DNA of 64,000 nt from Corynebacterium mastitidis DSM 44356 (GTDB lineage: Bacteria > Actinomycetota > Actinomycetes > Mycobacteriales > Mycobacteriaceae). Of this stretch, positions 9,459-18,679 are shown piece by piece. Below the pieces are notes generated by a model, which had not been told where the DNA came from, did not search any database, and saw only the letters and a list, made by a program, of their open reading frames with translations. Both the position numbers and the translations under genes were made by a program. Position 1 is the first letter of the stretch; every line of letters starts with the position of its first letter. Location of the stretch: the NCBI RefSeq assembly GCF_000375365.1, contig NZ_AQXB01000005.1:124001-188000 (forward strand), in the 5' to 3' direction.

Positions 9459-11330
9459 TTAGGAATAGTCCTCCTCATCATCCCGCGCGGCCATCGGCGC
9501 AGACGAGGCCACCTGCATGAGGAACTCGCCGTTGTTCTTGGTCTTCTTCAACTGCTTGATGAGCAGGTCGATGGCCTGCTGGTTGTCCAACGCCGCCAGG
9601 ATACGCCGCAGCTTGTGCACCAGGCGCGCCTCCTCGGGGGCGAGCAGCAGCTCGTCCTTGCGCGTGCCGGAGGGTCCCACGTCCACGGCGGGGAACACCC
9701 GGCGCTCGGAGATCTTGCGGTCCAGCTTCAGCTCCGCGTTGCCCGTGCCCTTGAACTCCTCGAAGATCACGGTATCGCCCGCCGAGCCCGTCTCCACCAT
9801 CGCCGTGGCAATGATCGTCAGGCTGCCGCCGTTTTCGATGTTGCGGGCCGCGCCCAGGAAGCGCTTGGGCGGGTAGAGCGCGTTGGAGTCCACGCCGCCG
9901 GAGAGGATGCGCCCCGAGGCCGGGGAGGAGTTGTTGTAGGCGCGCCCCAGGCGGGTGATGGAGTCCAGCAGTACCACCACGTCGCGGCCCTGCTCCACCA
10001 GGCGCTTGGCGCGCTCGATGGCCAGCTCCGCCACGGCGGTGTGCTCGCTCGGGGGGCGGTCGAAGGTGGAGGCGATCACCTCGCCGTTGACGGAGCGCTG
10101 CATGTCCGTAACCTCCTCCGGGCGCTCGTCCACCAGCACCACCATGAGGTAGCACTCCGGGTTGTTCACGGAGATCGCGTTGGCCACGTTCTGCAGGATC
10201 GTGGTCTTGCCCGCCTTGGGCGGGGAGACGATGAGCGCGCGCTGCCCCTTGCCGATGGGCATGATGAGGTCGATCACGCGGGTGGTCAGGATCTTCTGCT
10301 CCGTCTCCAGGCGCAGGCGCTGGTTGGGATACAGCGGGGTGAGCTTGGCAAAGTGGGGGCGCTGCCGGGCCTCCTCCACCGCCATGCCGTTGACGGTGTC
10401 CACCCGCACGAGGTTGTTGTACTTCTGCTTGTTGCGGCCGTGGCCCCGGGTCTGGGTCTGCCCCTGCTTGACCTGGCCCACGATGGCGTCGCCGCCGCGC
10501 AGCCCGCACTTGCGGATGAGCTGGCCGCTGACGTACACGTCCGCGGACGAGGGATGGTAGCCGGTGGTGCGCAGGAAGGCCACGTTGTTGTCCACCATGT
10601 CCAGGATGCCCGCCACCTGCTCCAGCTCCTCCGGCAGAAGCTGCTCGCTGTGCTCGCGCCCGCCGTCGTTGCCGTTGTTGCCGTTGTTCCGGCCGCGGCG
10701 GTTGTTGCGCCGGTTGTTGCGGCGCTGGCCCCGCCCGCCGCGCTGCTCCCGGGAGTCCCGGTGCTCGCCGTCGGAGTCTCCCCCGCTGCGGTTGTTCTCG
10801 CCGCGCCCGTTATCCTCGCGGCGCTCCGCGGAATCCTCCCCGCGGTGCTGCTGGCGCGCCCGGTTCCGGCGGGCGCGCCGCGCCGCCGAGCGGGACTCGT
10901 AGTGCCCGTTGTCGGAGCCGTGCTCCTCGCGGTTCTCGGACTGCGCCGAGTGATCCGACCGCTCGGTGCGCTCGGTGCGCTCCTCAGCGGCCGCCTCGTT
11001 CCTGGCCCCGGACTCCCCCGCGTCCCGGGTGCGCGCCCGGGCGGCGTCGCCCCCCGCGCTGCCCCCGGCGGCCTGGTCGTTGTGGGAATCCCCCTGTGCG
11101 GTGTGGTCCACCAATGCTTCTGACTCCTTGACAGATGTTTTCTCGGGGGCGCTGCGGCGCGCGGCGCGCGACCCCCGTCCTTGGATGGCGTCGATCAGGT
11201 CGGATTTGCGCAAACCCGATACCCCCTTGAGCCCCATCTGCGCGGCCATGGCGCGCAGCTCGGGGATACGCAGGGTCGCAAGGTTCTGCTCGGAGCCGCC
11301 CCCCTGGGCGGCGTTCTCCGGTGTGGTCAC
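9459..11330 (-). CDS. rho: Transcription termination factor Rho (actinobacterial long form)
   Basis: Hexameric RNA-dependent ATPase that ends transcription. The protein is 623 aa against 419 in E. coli. Domains: an N-terminal SAP-like Rho_N helical domain (about 15-55), a long low-complexity insert rich in Arg, Asn, Gly, Ser, Asp and Glu (about 60-235), the RNA-binding cold-shock domain and the RecA-like motor with Walker A PPKAGKT (about residue 380) and Walker [17 protein letters not shown]. The start is GTG at 11330, with GAAAGGA 5 nt upstream; the frame is open further upstream but lacks family similarity there. Rho, prfA and prmC are tightly packed and probably co-transcribed. Confidence 0.96.
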   Translation of the reverse strand: MTTPENAAQGGGSEQNLATLRIPELRAMAAQMGLKGVSGLRKSDLIDAIQGRGSRAARRSAPEKTSVKESEALVDHTAQGDSHNDQAAGGSAGGDAARARTRDAGESGARNEAAAEERTERTERSDHSAQSENREEHGSDNGHYESRSAARRARRNRARQQHRGEDSAERREDNGRGENNRSGGDSDGEHRDSREQRGGRGQRRNNRRNNRRGRNNGNNGNDGGREHSEQLLPEELEQVAGILDMVDNNVAFLRTTGYHPSSADVYVSGQLIRKCGLRGGDAIVGQVKQGQTQTRGHGRNKQKYNNLVRVDTVNGMAVEEARQRPHFAKLTPLYPNQRLRLETEQKILTTRVIDLIMPIGKGQRALIVSPPKAGKTTILQNVANAISVNNPECYLMVVLVDERPEEVTDMQRSVNGEVIASTFDRPPSEHTAVAELAIERAKRLVEQGRDVVVLLDSITRLGRAYNNSSPASGRILSGGVDSNALYPPKRFLGAARNIENGGSLTIIATAMVETGSAGDTVIFEEFKGTGNAELKLDRKISERRVFPAVDVGPSGTRKDELLLAPEEARLVHKLRRILAALDNQQAIDLLIKQLKKTKNNGEFLMQVASSAPMAARDDEEDYS

Positions 11331-11661
11331 AGATGTCCTTTCATCGCTTGACCGGAAGTGATGTGAGAAGGTCCGGGCAGAAGGCGCCCGTTCTCCGGCG
11401 TACCGGAAGCCTTTTTCTGTGTTCTGCAGGCGGAACTCGCCGCCCCGCGCTCGGCGCGGGGCACGGGCTAGACCTGTATGAGGCCTCGCGGGCACAAGAA
11501 AAACCGCAAGCCCCGTGGGAAATACACAACCCCCATGCACGCCCTCGCGGCTCCCGCCGCCTCGTGTGCGGGCGGCCTCGGGGGTTGATCCTCGTCCAGT
11601 GTAGCCCATCGCCGGGATCGCGCGTACCCGCCGGGGTGCCTGCCGGATTACAGTAGACCAC
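11331..11661. other. Divergent intergenic region rho / acyl-CoA synthetase
   Basis: This 331-nt stretch holds the long rho leader on the minus strand and the promoter of the acyl-CoA synthetase on the plus strand. I see no gene in it. The rho side has several short GC-rich inverted repeats, such as CCGG-TAC-GCCGG near 11391, and no unambiguous -10. Autoregulation of rho through its leader is known in other bacteria, but nothing here proves it. Confidence 0.4.
11649..11654 (+). promoter_or_regulatory. -10 hexamer TACAGT, leaderless geometry
   Basis: TACAGT ends 7 nt before the ATG at 11662. Transcription would start at or within one base of the ATG, and no Shine-Dalgarno precedes it. No clear -35 is seen. 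Confidence 0.6.
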
Positions 11662-13335
11662 ATGCAGTCCACGATGCAGGACATTCCCTTGTCCGTCGCC
11701 AGTATCCTCGCCTACGGGGCCTCCGTGCACGGGGATACCCGGGTCACCACCTGGGACGAGGGTCGCGGCACCCCCACCACCTTCGCGGAGGTGGGCGCGC
11801 GCGCCGCCGCCCTGGCCCACGCGCTGCACGACGACCTCGGCATCACCGGGGATCAGCGGGTGGGGACGTTCATGGACAACTGCTCCGAGCACCTCGAGGC
11901 GATCCTGGCGGTGCCCGCGATGGGGGCCGTGATCACGCCGCTGAACAAGAACCTCATGGTCGGCCAGATCCGGCACATCGTCAACCACGCCGAGGTGGAG
12001 GTCATCGTGGCGGACCCGCGCCTGGCCCCTCGGCTGGCGGAGGTCGTGGCGGGCTGCCCCGGCGTGCGCGCGGTGCTGTTTACCGGGCTGGATCCCCTGC
12101 CGCACGACCTCCTGCCCGAGTCCGTGGCGGTGCACTCCTACGAGGCGCTTCTCGACGCCCGCCCCACCGCCTACGAGTGGCCCACCCTCGACGAGACCAC
12201 CGCCGCCGCCCTGTGCTACTCCACCGGCACCACCGGCCCGGCCAAGCCCGTGGCCTACTCCCACCGCTCCATGTACCTCATGGCGATGGAGCTGCGCACC
12301 ACGGAGTCCTTCGCCCTCACCGAGGGAGAGTCCTTCCTGTGCTGCGTTCCCATCTTCCACGTGCTGAGCTGGGGCGTGCCCTACGCCGCCTTCATGGCGG
12401 GCACCCCCCTGATCTTCCCCGGCCCGGACCTCTCCCCCGCCACCCTGGCCGAGCTGATCGCCGCCACCCACCCCCGCGTGGCGCACGGCGTGCCCACCGT
12501 GTGGATGCAGCTCATCGTCCACTACCTGCACCACCCGCCGGAGCGGATGTCCCTGGTGGAGATCTACGTGGGCGGCTCCCCCGCCCCGCCCATCCTCATC
12601 CGCATGTGGGAGGAGCGCTACGGCGTGGACGTGATCCACGTGTGGGGCATGACGGAGACCTCCACGGTGGGCACCGTGGCCCGTCCCCCCGCCGGGGCGT
12701 CCGGGGAGGCGCGCTGGGCCTACCGCATCAGCCAGGGGCGCTTTCCCCCCGCGCTGGAATACCGGGTGGTCAACGACGGCAAGGTGGTCTCCGCCACCGA
12801 CCGCAACCAGGGCGAGATCCAGGTGCGCGGCAACCTCGTGGCCGCTGGCTACTACGACCCCCGAGGCGAGCAGCCGCCGGAGCAGTTCACCGCGGACGGC
12901 TGGCTGCGCACCGGGGACGTGGGCTCGGTGACCTCCGACGGCTACCTCACCATCCACGACCGCGCCCGCGACGTGATCCGCTCCGGCGGGGAGTGGATCT
13001 ACTCCGCGCTGCTGGAGAACCTGGTGATGGAGGCCCCCGAGGTGGTGGAGGCCGCCGTGATCGGCTACCCGGACAGGAAGTGGGGCGAGCGGCCCCTGGT
13101 GGTCACCGTCCTGCACGCCCCCCACGCCCCCACCGAGGAGACGGCGCGCCTGCTGCGCGACCGGCTGCGCTCCGCCCTGCCGCACTGGATGCTGCCGGAG
13201 TACTGGACCTTCGTGCGCAGCATCGACAAGACCTCCGTGAACAAGTTTGACAAGAAGGACCTGCGCAAGCACCTCGCCGCCGGGGAGTTTGAGGTCATCG
13301 CGCTGCCGGGGCCCGGGAACAGGGCTGAGGGCTAG
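11662..13335 (+). CDS. AMP-dependent long-chain acyl-CoA synthetase
   Basis: ANL-superfamily ligase, 557 aa, that activates a fatty acid through an acyl-AMP to the CoA thioester. The P-loop reads YSTGTTGPAKPV near residue 190: the Lys is kept but the usual PKG is AKP. It is followed by YSHRSMY. Other motifs are VWGMTETS (A5) at about 330, WLRTGDVG (A7) and the C-terminal lysine region KTSVNKFDKKDLRK (A10). It is monocistronic or co-transcribed with the regulator at 13396. The start codon lies 7 nt after a TACAGT hexamer, so the mRNA may be leaderless. The exact acyl chain length cannot be read from sequence. Confidence 0.9.
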   Translation: MQSTMQDIPLSVASILAYGASVHGDTRVTTWDEGRGTPTTFAEVGARAAALAHALHDDLGITGDQRVGTFMDNCSEHLEAILAVPAMGAVITPLNKNLMVGQIRHIVNHAEVEVIVADPRLAPRLAEVVAGCPGVRAVLFTGLDPLPHDLLPESVAVHSYEALLDARPTAYEWPTLDETTAAALCYSTGTTGPAKPVAYSHRSMYLMAMELRTTESFALTEGESFLCCVPIFHVLSWGVPYAAFMAGTPLIFPGPDLSPATLAELIAATHPRVAHGVPTVWMQLIVHYLHHPPERMSLVEIYVGGSPAPPILIRMWEERYGVDVIHVWGMTETSTVGTVARPPAGASGEARWAYRISQGRFPPALEYRVVNDGKVVSATDRNQGEIQVRGNLVAAGYYDPRGEQPPEQFTADGWLRTGDVGSVTSDGYLTIHDRARDVIRSGGEWIYSALLENLVMEAPEVVEAAVIGYPDRKWGERPLVVTVLHAPHAPTEETARLLRDRLRSALPHWMLPEYWTFVRSIDKTSVNKFDKKDLRKHLAAGEFEVIALPGPGNRAEG

Positions 13336-13353
13336 GCTTTCAGGCCTTATCGC

Positions 13354-13359
13354 TACAAT
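13354..13359 (+). promoter_or_regulatory. -10 hexamer TACAAT for the HTH regulator
   Basis: TACAAT lies 36 nt before the ATG at 13396, with an AGGAGG Shine-Dalgarno at 13387-13392. This gene therefore has a conventional leader of about 30 nt, unlike the upstream synthetase. Confidence 0.5.
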
Positions 13360-13395
13360 GACGGACTCGTAGCAGTACCACGGACCAGGAGGACC

Positions 13396-14073
13396 ATGCC
13401 CGCGACTCAGGCACCGCAGCGCGCGCCCCGCGCTGTCACCGACCTCTTCCCCGAGAGTCTTGCGCTCAGCCCCAAGCAAAACGCCGTGCTGGGGGTCCTC
13501 CGCGAGTTCCCCCACGGGGCCAGCGCCACCCAGCTCTCCGAGCGCCTGGGCATGCACGCCAACACCGTGCGCGGGCACCTCGAGGAGCTGATCGCCCAGC
13601 AGGCGGTGAGCCAGCGCGCCGCCCCGGCACAGGGCCGGGGCCGCCCCACCCTCATCTACCAGGCGCGGGTGCCCGATACCCGGGCCGTGGCCGAGGAGTA
13701 CATCGACCTCATCACCCACCTCACCAAGGTCATCGACGTGGAGCAGGCCAAGGAGGTGGGTCGGCTCTGGGCGCGGTCCAAGGGCACGGGGACGGTGGAC
13801 GAGCTGATGGAAAAGCTGCGCACGCTGGGCTTTGACCCCCGGCTCCGCGAGGACAGGACCGCCATCGACCTGCGCGCCTGCCCCTTCATCCACAACCAGA
13901 ACCCGCCGCACCCCTCCGTGTGCGGCCTGCACGAGGGCTTCTTCCAGGAGTACCTCGGCGCCCCCGAGGGCATCCGCTTCCTGCCGCTGCGCAGCAACTG
14001 CACCTGCACCATCGTGCTGAGCACCGGCGACGACGCCGCGACCTCCCCCGAGGAGTTCCGCGACCCCGCCTGA
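13396..14073 (+). CDS. HTH transcriptional regulator with C-terminal Cys/His cluster (COG2345/SufR-like)
   Basis: A 225 aa protein with an N-terminal winged helix (about residues 25-90, with ATQLSERLGMHANTVRGHLE as recognition region). The C-terminal domain has Cys162, Cys176, His179, Cys202 and Cys204 in the pattern ACPF-(n)-SVCGLH-(n)-NCTCTI. This layout recalls COG2345 and SufR-type regulators, some of which bind Fe-S clusters; cluster binding here is inferred. It starts 60 nt after the acyl-CoA synthetase on the same strand and could regulate it. It ends in a hairpin shared with thrB. Confidence 0.82.
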   Translation: MPATQAPQRAPRAVTDLFPESLALSPKQNAVLGVLREFPHGASATQLSERLGMHANTVRGHLEELIAQQAVSQRAAPAQGRGRPTLIYQARVPDTRAVAEEYIDLITHLTKVIDVEQAKEVGRLWARSKGTGTVDELMEKLRTLGFDPRLREDRTAIDLRACPFIHNQNPPHPSVCGLHEGFFQEYLGAPEGIRFLPLRSNCTCTIVLSTGDDAATSPEEFRDPA

Positions 14074-14086
14074 GCGGCGGCTCAGG
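14069..14086. terminator. Hairpin covering both convergent stop codons
   Basis: CCTGAGC-GGCG-GCTCAGG is a perfect 7-bp stem with a 4-nt loop. It contains the TGA of the HTH regulator (14071-14073) and the TGA of thrB (14082-14084) on opposite strands. There is no T tract, so termination would be weak or Rho-assisted. Confidence 0.5.
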
Positions 14087-15011
14087 CGGTGCCCACCTCC
14101 ACGGTGGGGGGCCCGGCCACCTCCAGCTCGTGGACCACCAGCCCGGCCTCGCGGGCCTCCGCCAGGATCGCGGGCTCCACCGGCCCCGTGGAGAGCACCA
14201 TGACCGTGGGGCCCGCCCCGGAAAGATACGCCGCGTAGCCCCGGTTGCGCAGGCGGTTGACCCACTCCGCCGTGACCGGGAGCACGTCCGCGCGGTAGGG
14301 CTGGTGCAGCCTGTCCCTGGTGCCCTCCCACAACAGCTCGGGGTGGCTCTGGAGCGCCACCGTCATCACCGCCGTGCGCGAGACGTTAAAGCGCGCGTCC
14401 GTGTGCGTGACGTGGCTGGGCAGCACCCGGCGCACCGCCTGCGTGGAGGCGTGAAAGTCCGGCACCAGCGCGGTAGCGCGGATCTCCGGGTGCACCGGCA
14501 CGGACACCGCACGGTACGCCGGCTGGCTGCGGCCGTCCACGGGGATCTCCGTCCAGGAGACCACCGCGCTGCCCAGCACCGAGGCGCCCGCGTTGTCCGG
14601 ATGCCCCTCGAAGGTGGAGGCCAACTGCACCAGGCGCTCCCGGTCCAGGGGGAAGCCCGCCAGGGCGTTGGCGGCCAGCACCCCGGCCACGGCGGCGGCG
14701 GCCGAGGAGCCCAGCCCGCGCGACTGCGGGATCGCGTTGGTGCACACCAGGCGCAGGCCGGGGGCCGTGGCCCCCGCCGCCGCCAGGCCAGATTGCAGGG
14801 CCTTGACCACCAGGTGCGAGGAGTCGCGCGGCAGGTCCTCCTCCCCCTCGCCGTGGATCTCCACCTCCAGGCCGGCGGGGATGACCTCCGCCTCCACCGT
14901 GTCGTAGATGCTCACCGCCATGCCCAGGGTGTCAAAGCCCGGCCCCAGGTTGGCCGTGGACCCGGGCACCCGCACCACTGCGCGGCGGCCCACCTCTAGT
15001 TCCACGCTCAT
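14082..15011 (-). CDS. thrB: Homoserine kinase
   Basis: GHMP kinase that phosphorylates homoserine in threonine synthesis; 309 aa. The N-terminal [20 protein letters not shown] and the ATP loop [16 protein letters not shown] (near residue 95) are the family signatures, and the C-terminal [10 protein letters not shown] motif is intact. It follows hom with a 55-nt gap on the same strand, the usual hom-thrB operon. Confidence 0.97.
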   Translation of the reverse strand: MSVELEVGRRAVVRVPGSTANLGPGFDTLGMAVSIYDTVEAEVIPAGLEVEIHGEGEEDLPRDSSHLVVKALQSGLAAAGATAPGLRLVCTNAIPQSRGLGSSAAAAVAGVLAANALAGFPLDRERLVQLASTFEGHPDNAGASVLGSAVVSWTEIPVDGRSQPAYRAVSVPVHPEIRATALVPDFHASTQAVRRVLPSHVTHTDARFNVSRTAVMTVALQSHPELLWEGTRDRLHQPYRADVLPVTAEWVNRLRNRGYAAYLSGAGPTVMVLSTGPVEPAILAEAREAGLVVHELEVAGPPTVEVGTA

Positions 15012-15066
15012 GCTGCGCTCCTTACCGCTTGTGTCTTTTCCGGCCGTCCCGCTCGCGTTCGGCCCG

Positions 15067-16401
15067 TCACTCCGCCAGCCGGATCACCGTGTCCACGCTG
15101 AGCACGTCGTCCAGGCGGGACAGCTCCTCCACCGTGGTGCTCAGGTCCTGCTCCGGGGCCGTGTGGGTGAGCAGGATGAGGCGCGCGGCGTCCTCGCGCT
15201 CCTCCTGGCGCACCGTGCGCAGGGAGATGCCGCGCTGGGCGCACACCGCCGAGATCTCCGCCAGCACGCCCACGCGGTCGCGCACGTGCATGTCGATGTG
15301 ATAGCGGGTGGGCACCTCCCCGAAGTCCGCCAGCGGCAGGTGGGCGTAGGTGGACTCGCCCGGCGCACGGCCCCCGTGGACCTTGTTGCGCGCCGCGCCC
15401 ACCAGGTCGCCCAGCACGGCGGAGGCCGTGGGGTTACCGCCCGCGCCGTTGCCGTAGAACATCAGCCGCCCGGCGGCCTCGGCCTCCACGAACACGGCGT
15501 TGTAGGAGCCGCTCACGCTGGCCAGCGGGTGGTCCCGGCGCACCAGCGTGGGGTGCACGCGGGCGGACACGGAGTCCTTGCCCTCCTCGTGGGCGATGCG
15601 CTCGCAGATGGCCAGGAGCTTGATGGTGTAGCCCGCGCTCTTGGCGGCCTCGATGTCCTCGGCGGTGACCTTGGTGATGCCCTCGCAGTGCACGTCGGAG
15701 GCCGTCACCCGGGTGTGGAAGGCCAGCGAGGCCATGATCGCGGCCTTGGAGGCGGCGTCGTAGCCCTCGACGTCCGCCGTGGGGTCGGCCTCCGCGTAGC
15801 CCAGGCGGGTGGCCTCGGCCAGCATCTCGTCATACCCCGCGCCGGTGTTGTCCATCGCGTCCAGGATGAAGTTGGTGGTGCCGTTGACGATGCCGGAGAT
15901 CCGCTGGATCTGATCGCCCGCCAGCGATCTGCGCAGCATCCCCACCACGGGGATCGCCGCCGCCACGGCGGCCTCGAAGTACAGGTCCACGCCCGCGGCC
16001 TCGGCGGCCTCCGCGAGCTCGTCGGCGTGCGCGGCCACCAGCGCCTTGTTGGCGGTGACCACGGACTTGCCCGCGTTCAGCGCGGCCAGGACGAGCTTGC
16101 GGGGATAGTCGATGCCGCCGATGACCTCCACCACCACGTCCACGTCCTCGCGGGCGATCAGCTCCATGGCGTCGTCAAAGAGCAGCTCCTCAGGCACGGT
16201 GCGGCTGTGCTTGGTGGGGTTGGACACCGCCACCCCGCGCAGGGCCAGCGGGCCGCCGATGCGGTGCGTGAAGGCCTCCGCGTTGGCCTCCATGAGGCGG
16301 CGCACCTCGGAGCCGACGGTGCCGTGGCCGAGGATGGCAACGCCCACCTCGCGGCCCTGCGGCGCGTCCGACGTGGCGGTTACCTCGCTGGTGGTGCTCA
16401 T
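15067..16401 (-). CDS. hom: Homoserine dehydrogenase
   Basis: NAD(P)-dependent reduction of aspartate semialdehyde to homoserine, the branch point to threonine and methionine; 444 aa. The Rossmann motif GHGTVGSEV is near residue 25, the catalytic domain includes [11 protein letters not shown] and [11 protein letters not shown], and an ACT domain ([16 protein letters not shown], about 370-444) is expected to mediate threonine feedback. The ATG at 16401 has GGGAGAA 5 nt upstream. A TATAGT -10 lies at 16455-16450. Confidence 0.97.
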   Translation of the reverse strand: MSTTSEVTATSDAPQGREVGVAILGHGTVGSEVRRLMEANAEAFTHRIGGPLALRGVAVSNPTKHSRTVPEELLFDDAMELIAREDVDVVVEVIGGIDYPRKLVLAALNAGKSVVTANKALVAAHADELAEAAEAAGVDLYFEAAVAAAIPVVGMLRRSLAGDQIQRISGIVNGTTNFILDAMDNTGAGYDEMLAEATRLGYAEADPTADVEGYDAASKAAIMASLAFHTRVTASDVHCEGITKVTAEDIEAAKSAGYTIKLLAICERIAHEEGKDSVSARVHPTLVRRDHPLASVSGSYNAVFVEAEAAGRLMFYGNGAGGNPTASAVLGDLVGAARNKVHGGRAPGESTYAHLPLADFGEVPTRYHIDMHVRDRVGVLAEISAVCAQRGISLRTVRQEEREDAARLILLTHTAPEQDLSTTVEELSRLDDVLSVDTVIRLAE

Positions 16402-16449
16402 AGTTCTCCCAGAAATCGTTGCTCGTACCCTTGTGTGTCTTTTCCGCTA

Positions 16450-16455
16450 ACTATA
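16450..16455 (-). promoter_or_regulatory. -10 hexamer TATAGT of the hom-thrB operon
   Basis: On the minus strand TATAGT is 48 nt from the hom ATG, giving a leader of about 42 nt that includes the GGGAGAA ribosome binding site. I looked for a TAGAC-N6-GTCTA McbR-type site around it and found none. Confidence 0.6.
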
Positions 16456-16551
16456 GCGATCTCCCCGGTCAGGACGCAGGCGAGCGCGCCCCGGCGGCGG
16501 GCACGCGCCCTCGGGGGCCGCGCCGGTGCAGGCCCCAGCCGCGCGGGGCGG

Positions 16552-16570
16552 AAAAACGCCCGGGCGGGCG
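16552..16570 (-). terminator. Rho-independent terminator after the DUF1707 gene
   Basis: On the minus strand CGCCCG-CC-CGGGCG is followed at once by TTTTT. It lies 27 nt after the stop of the DUF1707 gene at 16597 and would separate the lysA transcript from the hom promoter. Confidence 0.75.
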
Positions 16571-16596
16571 ATGAAAATAATTCCCCCGGGGAATAC

Positions 16597-17118
16597 TTAG
16601 GCCCCCAACTCCCGACGCCGCCGGGCGGCCATGCGCAGCCGCTCGGACCTTCTCTTCTTTTCGTCCTCCTGTAGCTCGCTGAAGATCTTCTCGTCCTCGT
16701 CGCTATAGGAATGCAGCGCCCGCCACACATAGGGAAGAGCAAGGGAGCCAATCACCACCGCCCACAACCATCCCCAGCTCACAAACATCAGGCTCAGTAA
16801 CGCCGCCGCGGCCACCGTGCCGGCCACGGCATCGATGGACTGTATCTTGTATCCGCGCTTGAGCAGAGAATCTAGCTCGCGCTGACCCCTGCGCTCGGCC
16901 TCGGCGGCGGCCTCCTCCGGCGCGAGTTCCGGCAGATCCCCCAGCACGGCGGTCACCTCGCCCCGGGTGCGGGCCGCCGCGGCCTGGCCGGTGCGCTCCT
17001 CGAACTCGGCGGCGTCGATGAAGCCGCGCACAAAATACTCGGTCAGGGACTCCAGCGCGGCGCCGCGCTCCCGGTCCCCCACGCGGATCGCGGCGTCGCC
17101 TTCGTGCTGCTCGGACAC
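16597..17118 (-). CDS. DUF1707 (SHOCT-like) membrane protein
   Basis: A 173 aa protein. Residues 10-60 (IRVGDRERGAALESLTEYF and IDAAEFEERT) are the DUF1707 domain typical of Actinobacteria. About residues 97-130 form two membrane helices (AVAGTVAAAALLSLMFVSW and a second one), and the tail is highly charged. Function is not established for the family. The GTG start at 17118 has GGGGAA 5 nt upstream and lies 13 nt after the lysA stop, so the gene is co-transcribed with lysA. Confidence 0.88.
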   Translation of the reverse strand: MSEQHEGDAAIRVGDRERGAALESLTEYFVRGFIDAAEFEERTGQAAAARTRGEVTAVLGDLPELAPEEAAAEAERRGQRELDSLLKRGYKIQSIDAVAGTVAAAALLSLMFVSWGWLWAVVIGSLALPYVWRALHSYSDEDEKIFSELQEDEKKRRSERLRMAARRRRELGA

Positions 17119-17131
17119 TCGGTTCCCCTTC

Positions 17132-18502
17132 TCAGTCCTGTTCCAGCGCCAGCAGGTCCTCCACCGTCTCCCGGCGCAGCATCACGCTCGCCTTGCCCGA
17201 GGAGACGGAGATGACCGGGGGACGCCCGAAGGCGTTGTACCGGCTGGACATCGCGTAGCAGTAGGCCCCGGTGGCGGGGATGGCGAGGAGGTCGCCCGCG
17301 CCGATGTCGTCCGGCAGGGGCGCGGAGTCGATGAGGACGTCCCCGGACTCGCAGTGGGAGCCCACCACGCGGCTGTCCACCGGGGCGCCGTCCACAAAGC
17401 GGGACACCACCCGCGCCTCGTAGCGGGCGCCGTAGAGCGCCGGGCGGATGTTATCGGACATGCCGCCGTCCACGGAGAGGTAGCGGCGCAGGCGGTCGTC
17501 CTCCACGTGCACGTCCTTGACGGTGCCCACCGTGTACACCGTCACCGTGGAGGGGCCCGCGATGGCGCGCCCCGGCTCCACCGTGACGGTGGGGGCGGGC
17601 AGACCCAGCTCCTCGGCGTGGCCGCGCACCTTGGCCAGCAGGTCCGCGGCCACGGCGGCCACGTCCAGGGGGCTCTCCTCGTCTAGGTAGGCGATGCCGT
17701 AGCCGCCGCCCAGGTCCAGCGTGGAGAGCTGGCGGGCCAGACCCTCGGGCCCCTCGGGGTGCCCAGGGCCGCACTCGCGCAGCAGCTCCCCCAGCAGGCC
17801 CAGCACCCGCTCGGCGGCCAGGGAGAAGCCCTCCGCGTCAAAGACCTGGGAGCCCACGTGGCAGTGCAGCCCCACCAGGCGCAGGTGCGGGCTCTCCAAG
17901 GCCAGCCGGGCCGCGCGCAGGGCGGAGCCGGAGGCCAGGGAGAAGCCGAACTTTTGATCCTCGTGCGCCGTGGCGATGAACTCGTGGGTGTGCGCCTCGA
18001 TCCCGGGCTTGACCCGCACCAGCACCGGCTGGATTACCCCGGCGTCCTCGGCTATACGGGCCAGGCGCTCGATCTCCTGGAAGGAGTCCAGCACCACGTG
18101 GCCCACCCCACAGTCCGCGCAGAGCCGCAGGAAGCCCTCGGACTTGTTGTTCCCGTGCGCCGCGATGCGCCCGGCCGGGAACCCCGCGGCCAGGGCTATG
18201 CGCAGCTCGTTCTCCGAGGCGACGTCGAGGGAGAGCCCCTCCTCGTCCACCCAGCGGGCCACCGCGCGGGTCAGGAAGGCCTTGGCGGCGTAGTGGACGT
18301 TGCCCGGCCCGCCGAAGGCCTCGGCCATGGCGCGGCAGCGCGAGCGGAAGTCCGCCTCGTCGATCACGAAGGCGGGGCTGCCGTATTCCTCCACGATCTC
18401 CGGGAGCGGCACCCCGGCGATGGTCACCACCCCGTCCTCCTGGCGGCGGGCGTGGGCGGGCCACACGTGGCTCGGCAGCTCGTTGAACCTATCGGCGTCC
18501 AT
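17132..18502 (-). CDS. lysA: Diaminopimelate decarboxylase
   Basis: PLP enzyme that converts meso-diaminopimelate to L-lysine; 456 aa, usual for actinobacterial LysA. The PLP lysine is in [12 protein letters not shown] (near residue 73), the glycine-rich phosphate loop is [12 protein letters not shown], and the C-terminal dimer-interface residues are in HCESGDVL and [12 protein letters not shown]. The start ATG has AAGGAA 3 nt upstream. It follows argS with a 177-nt gap that holds an 18-bp palindrome. With dapE at the other end of the window, two lysine-pathway enzymes are present. Confidence 0.97.
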   Translation of the reverse strand: MDADRFNELPSHVWPAHARRQEDGVVTIAGVPLPEIVEEYGSPAFVIDEADFRSRCRAMAEAFGGPGNVHYAAKAFLTRAVARWVDEEGLSLDVASENELRIALAAGFPAGRIAAHGNNKSEGFLRLCADCGVGHVVLDSFQEIERLARIAEDAGVIQPVLVRVKPGIEAHTHEFIATAHEDQKFGFSLASGSALRAARLALESPHLRLVGLHCHVGSQVFDAEGFSLAAERVLGLLGELLRECGPGHPEGPEGLARQLSTLDLGGGYGIAYLDEESPLDVAAVAADLLAKVRGHAEELGLPAPTVTVEPGRAIAGPSTVTVYTVGTVKDVHVEDDRLRRYLSVDGGMSDNIRPALYGARYEARVVSRFVDGAPVDSRVVGSHCESGDVLIDSAPLPDDIGAGDLLAIPATGAYCYAMSSRYNAFGRPPVISVSSGKASVMLRRETVEDLLALEQD

Positions 18503-18574
18503 GCGTTCCTTATATGCTCTGCGCTCGGGCGGCCCCGGGCTGCACCCGCGTATTGCCGCGTCCTGTATTCCATC

Positions 18575-18592
18575 ACCTACCGCGCGGTAGGT
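18575..18592. promoter_or_regulatory. 18-bp perfect palindrome between argS and lysA
   Basis: ACCTACCGCGCGGTAGGT is its own reverse complement over 18 bp. It lies 72 nt upstream of the lysA ATG. No T tract or loop is present, so an operator for a dimeric regulator is more likely than a terminator. A weak minus-strand -10 candidate (TGTATGAG near 18629-18622) sits upstream of it. Confidence 0.5.
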
Positions 18593-18679
18593 ACACCCGG
18601 GCTACGCTACACCGTGTGCCCGCTCATACACTACTTTTCCGCCTCCCGCTCCGCCCCGTGCGCGCGGGCTACGTGCGGG

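Noticed and set aside
11341..14331. 996-codon minus-strand open frame opposite the acyl-CoA synthetase and the HTH regulator
   Set aside because: No recognisable domain, repetitive Gly/His/Arg/Val composition, and two good genes on the other strand.
16402..16596. Threonine attenuator or McbR site upstream of hom
   Set aside because: No Thr/Ile-rich leader peptide and no TAGAC-N6-GTCTA motif; only a terminator for the preceding gene and a simple promoter.
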